Assembly: GCF_010994275.1 (NCBI RefSeq)
Contig: NZ_WMCD01000004.1
Location: forward strand, 62,001-126,000
Direction: 5' to 3'
DNA: 64,000 nucleotides
DNA from: Cyclobacterium jeungdonense
Lineage (GTDB): Bacteria > Bacteroidota > Bacteroidia > Cytophagales > Cyclobacteriaceae
Part shown: piece by piece, positions 62,115-64,000 of the stretch
Layout: every line of letters begins with the position of its first letter
How positions within the stretch are numbered: position 1 is the stretch's first letter
Translations under genes and position numbers: made by a program
The notes under the pieces: model-generated
Seen by the model: only the letters and a program-made list of their open reading frames with translations
Database searches by the model: none
Told to the model about the DNA's origin: nothing

Positions 62115-63563
62115 TTAATTTTTACTCGTATTTTTGGCAAGTAACATATTGTAGATTTCAACCAAAAATTCCTTTTCAATTGGTACAATAATTAATAAGA
62201 AAATAAATCCTCCGACTATCGTTTTTAAAATAAGATTATAAATCATTGGAAAGGTAAATACCAGGTCAAAAACTGAACAAGATATAATTATAGCCAAAGA
62301 ACCTATAATTATATAAAATAAATTCTTAAATTGATCTATAACAGTTAAATTTATGAGGCGTAAGGCAATAGACAGTATTGGAATAGAACCTAAAGTACCT
62401 ACTAACAAATAAGCTAAAACAAGGCCGTTTAGCCCATTCAATTTCATACCAATTAACCACGAAGGAATTAAAATTAAGTTAAGAACTAAGGTGACTTTAA
62501 ATGCGGTTATTGCTTTTCCTAAAGAATTGTAAATCACTCCATTCAAAGTCAAAACTGATTGGACTGCACCTAGTATACTCAACATTTTAATTATTGCAAT
62601 GGCCTCAACCCAATCTTTTCCTAAAAATAACAAAACAAATTCTTCTGCAACTGCAAAAAACCCAAACATTAAAGGAAATGAAAATAAAGCTATTGTTTTG
62701 GTTGATTTTAAGTAATAAAATGCAATAACATCAGGTTGGTTTTGAATTTTGGAAAATGCCGGAAAAAGAACTTTGGTGAATATACTGGAAATGTTTTTTA
62801 GGGGTAACATCATTAAACTGTAACTCCTGGCGTAAATCCCTAACGAAGATTCTCCTAAAAATTTACCTACCAATAAATTATCAAGATTCCTGGTTAAATA
62901 ACCTAACAAATTTGTGCCCGCAATTCCAGAACCATAAGAAATCAATGACTTAATATCCTTTGATGAAAAATAAAAAGAGGGCTTAAAACTTGCTATTTTC
63001 CACACAAAAATTAAATTAAGAACCGAAAGTATAAGAGTTTGAAACACTAAACTCCAAACACCAAAACCCTGAAATGCCAAATAAAAGGCAACAGCATAAC
63101 TGATAATTGTTGAAATCCAACTGGCCCTAATTATGTTTTTAAATCTTATAGATTTAGTAATTAATGAATTAGGGACCCCGGATAAAGAATTTATGATCAA
63201 ACTAATGGTTACGACTTTTGTTAAAACCTCAAGTTCTTCTAAATTATAAAATTCCGCAAGAAGGGGGGAGCTGAAAAAGAAAATGATATAAATAAATACT
63301 CCTATTAACAGATTGAGCCAAAATACACTTGATATTTTATTTTGTGTAAGTTTAGGATCATATATTATTGCAGAACTAAAACCAAAGTCAACGAATAGGT
63401 TAGCAAACCCAGAAAAAACTGTTATCATTCCTACTAACCCATAAGCTTCCGGACCAAGTATTCGAGCTAAATAAATCCCAAACGCAACAAAAATAATTTG
63501 TGAGACGATCTGATTTAACAAGTTCCACTTTAGACCTGATTTGACTATATTTCTTAATCCCAT
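62115..63563 (-). CDS. Wzx-like polysaccharide flippase
   Basis: The protein has 482 residues with about twelve to fourteen membrane helices. It begins GLRNIVKSGLKWNLLNQIVSQ and contains ARILGPEAYGLVGMI, typical of MOP-superfamily flippases. It should move lipid-linked repeat units across the inner membrane. It lies three bases after the partial glycosyltransferase gene. Confidence 0.92.
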   Translation of the reverse strand: MGLRNIVKSGLKWNLLNQIVSQIIFVAFGIYLARILGPEAYGLVGMITVFSGFANLFVDFGFSSAIIYDPKLTQNKISSVFWLNLLIGVFIYIIFFFSSPLLAEFYNLEELEVLTKVVTISLIINSLSGVPNSLITKSIRFKNIIRASWISTIISYAVAFYLAFQGFGVWSLVFQTLILSVLNLIFVWKIASFKPSFYFSSKDIKSLISYGSGIAGTNLLGYLTRNLDNLLVGKFLGESSLGIYARSYSLMMLPLKNISSIFTKVLFPAFSKIQNQPDVIAFYYLKSTKTIALFSFPLMFGFFAVAEEFVLLFLGKDWVEAIAIIKMLSILGAVQSVLTLNGVIYNSLGKAITAFKVTLVLNLILIPSWLIGMKLNGLNGLVLAYLLVGTLGSIPILSIALRLINLTVIDQFKNLFYIIIGSLAIIISCSVFDLVFTFPMIYNLILKTIVGGFIFLLIIVPIEKEFLVEIYNMLLAKNTSKN

Positions 63564-63566
63564 CCC

Positions 63567-64000
63567 TTAGTTCCCAAGTGCCCGAAACCAGGTTTCCGAA
63601 CAAAAATCTGGGAAAAATGAATCCCTGATTTTTAATTGATTCTCTTGTATTAAATTTTCATCATCCTCATTTTTTATAACCAATTCAAAAATTTTGCTCA
63701 ATTCTAAAAAATCATTAATAGAATAAAATTTTAATCCTGCATCGATGAACGGACCGTATGGCAACCATTTCCCTGTAATTACATCAGATCCAGCATAAAT
63801 TGCCTCAGTCAGTGTACCGCTTAAGGCATCTGATATAGGCAAATGAATATAAACTTTAGTACAAAGTTTTAACAAGGCAAGCTCCTCCCAATTCAGAAAC
63901 TTATTAAGTGTCTTCCCGGATAAATTATTTTCACTCAAAGTATCCATACATTTTTTTTCATATATACCATCTTTAATATACAAATATGAAAAAGGTAAAA
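63567..64000 (-). CDS. Glycosyltransferase, C-terminal part, cut by window edge
   Basis: The frame is open to the right edge (LPFSYLYIKDGIYEKK..). About 144 residues are seen: a C-terminal GT-B-like domain with ELALLKLCTKVYIHLPISDALSGTLTEAIYAGSDVITGKWLPYG, including an S-x-x-E-A-I-type donor region. It belongs to the polysaccharide locus; the acceptor and donor are unknown. Confidence 0.75.
   Translation of the reverse strand, partial: LPFSYLYIKDGIYEKKCMDTLSENNLSGKTLNKFLNWEELALLKLCTKVYIHLPISDALSGTLTEAIYAGSDVITGKWLPYGPFIDAGLKFYSINDFLELSKIFELVIKNEDDENLIQENQLKIRDSFFPDFCSETWFRALGN

Noticed and set aside
1-64000. CRISPR arrays, IS elements, tRNA and rRNA genes
   Set aside because: No direct repeats with spacers, no transposase ORF, and no tRNA- or rRNA-like segments were found on either strand by eye.

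Overview
The window reads as chromosomal DNA of a Bacteroidota bacterium, most likely Cytophagales (Cyclobacteriaceae-like). The evidence is a type IX secretion-style cargo protein, the Bacteroidota-specific families DUF3078, DUF5687 and IPExxxVDY, the acpP-fabF-rnc gene order, a Wzi-type capsule protein, and several promoters of the Bacteroidota TTG...TAnnTTTG type. No rRNA, tRNA, IS element or CRISPR array was recognised. Assignment is by family recognition from sequence alone; no database search was run.

Region 1-9.8 kb: a truncated small peptide ORF at the left edge; a small membrane protein followed by a clear terminator; a secreted T9SS cargo; an M16 peptidase / O-methyltransferase / LysM transglycosylase / DUF3078 set; then dnaX on the minus strand. 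dnaX is split by an A10 run, so the short form is in frame and the long tau-like form needs a -1 slip. A two-domain GNAT protein follows. Region 10-18 kb: a DUF5687 permease with its ABC ATPase, a SorA/SorB-type sulfite dehydrogenase pair, a DUF3748 propeller protein, a GH31 glycosidase and a lipoprotein.

Region 18-46.7 kb is mostly housekeeping: typA, pfkA, miaA, an orphan REC-Hpt/REC phosphorelay pair, a PhnP-like hydrolase, an NFACT (RqcH/Rqc2-like) protein, pyk, the acpP-fabF-rnc fatty-acid/RNase III operon, nadE, lgt, yidD, an Omp85-like protein, a PorV/PorQ-like barrel translationally coupled to a helix-hairpin-helix plus beta-barrel protein, mscL and oligopeptidase B. It ends with the four-gene Anbu (proteasome-like) operon of ATP-grasp, alpha-E, Anbu and transglutaminase, followed by a membrane metallophosphoesterase.

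Region 46.7-64 kb is a minus-strand, visibly AT-rich surface-polysaccharide locus that continues past the right edge. It is transcribed right to left: partial glycosyltransferase, Wzx flippase, Wzz-like chain-length protein, a frameshifted GT2 pseudogene, GT2, GT4, a Wzy-like polymerase, a three-gene set for a 2,3-diacetamido-glucuronic acid-type sugar, GT4, a three-gene set for an N-acetyl-L-quinovosamine or L-fucosamine-type sugar, a WbuB-like glycosyltransferase and finally Wzi. Together these build, flip, polymerise and attach a Wzx/Wzy-dependent capsule or O-antigen.
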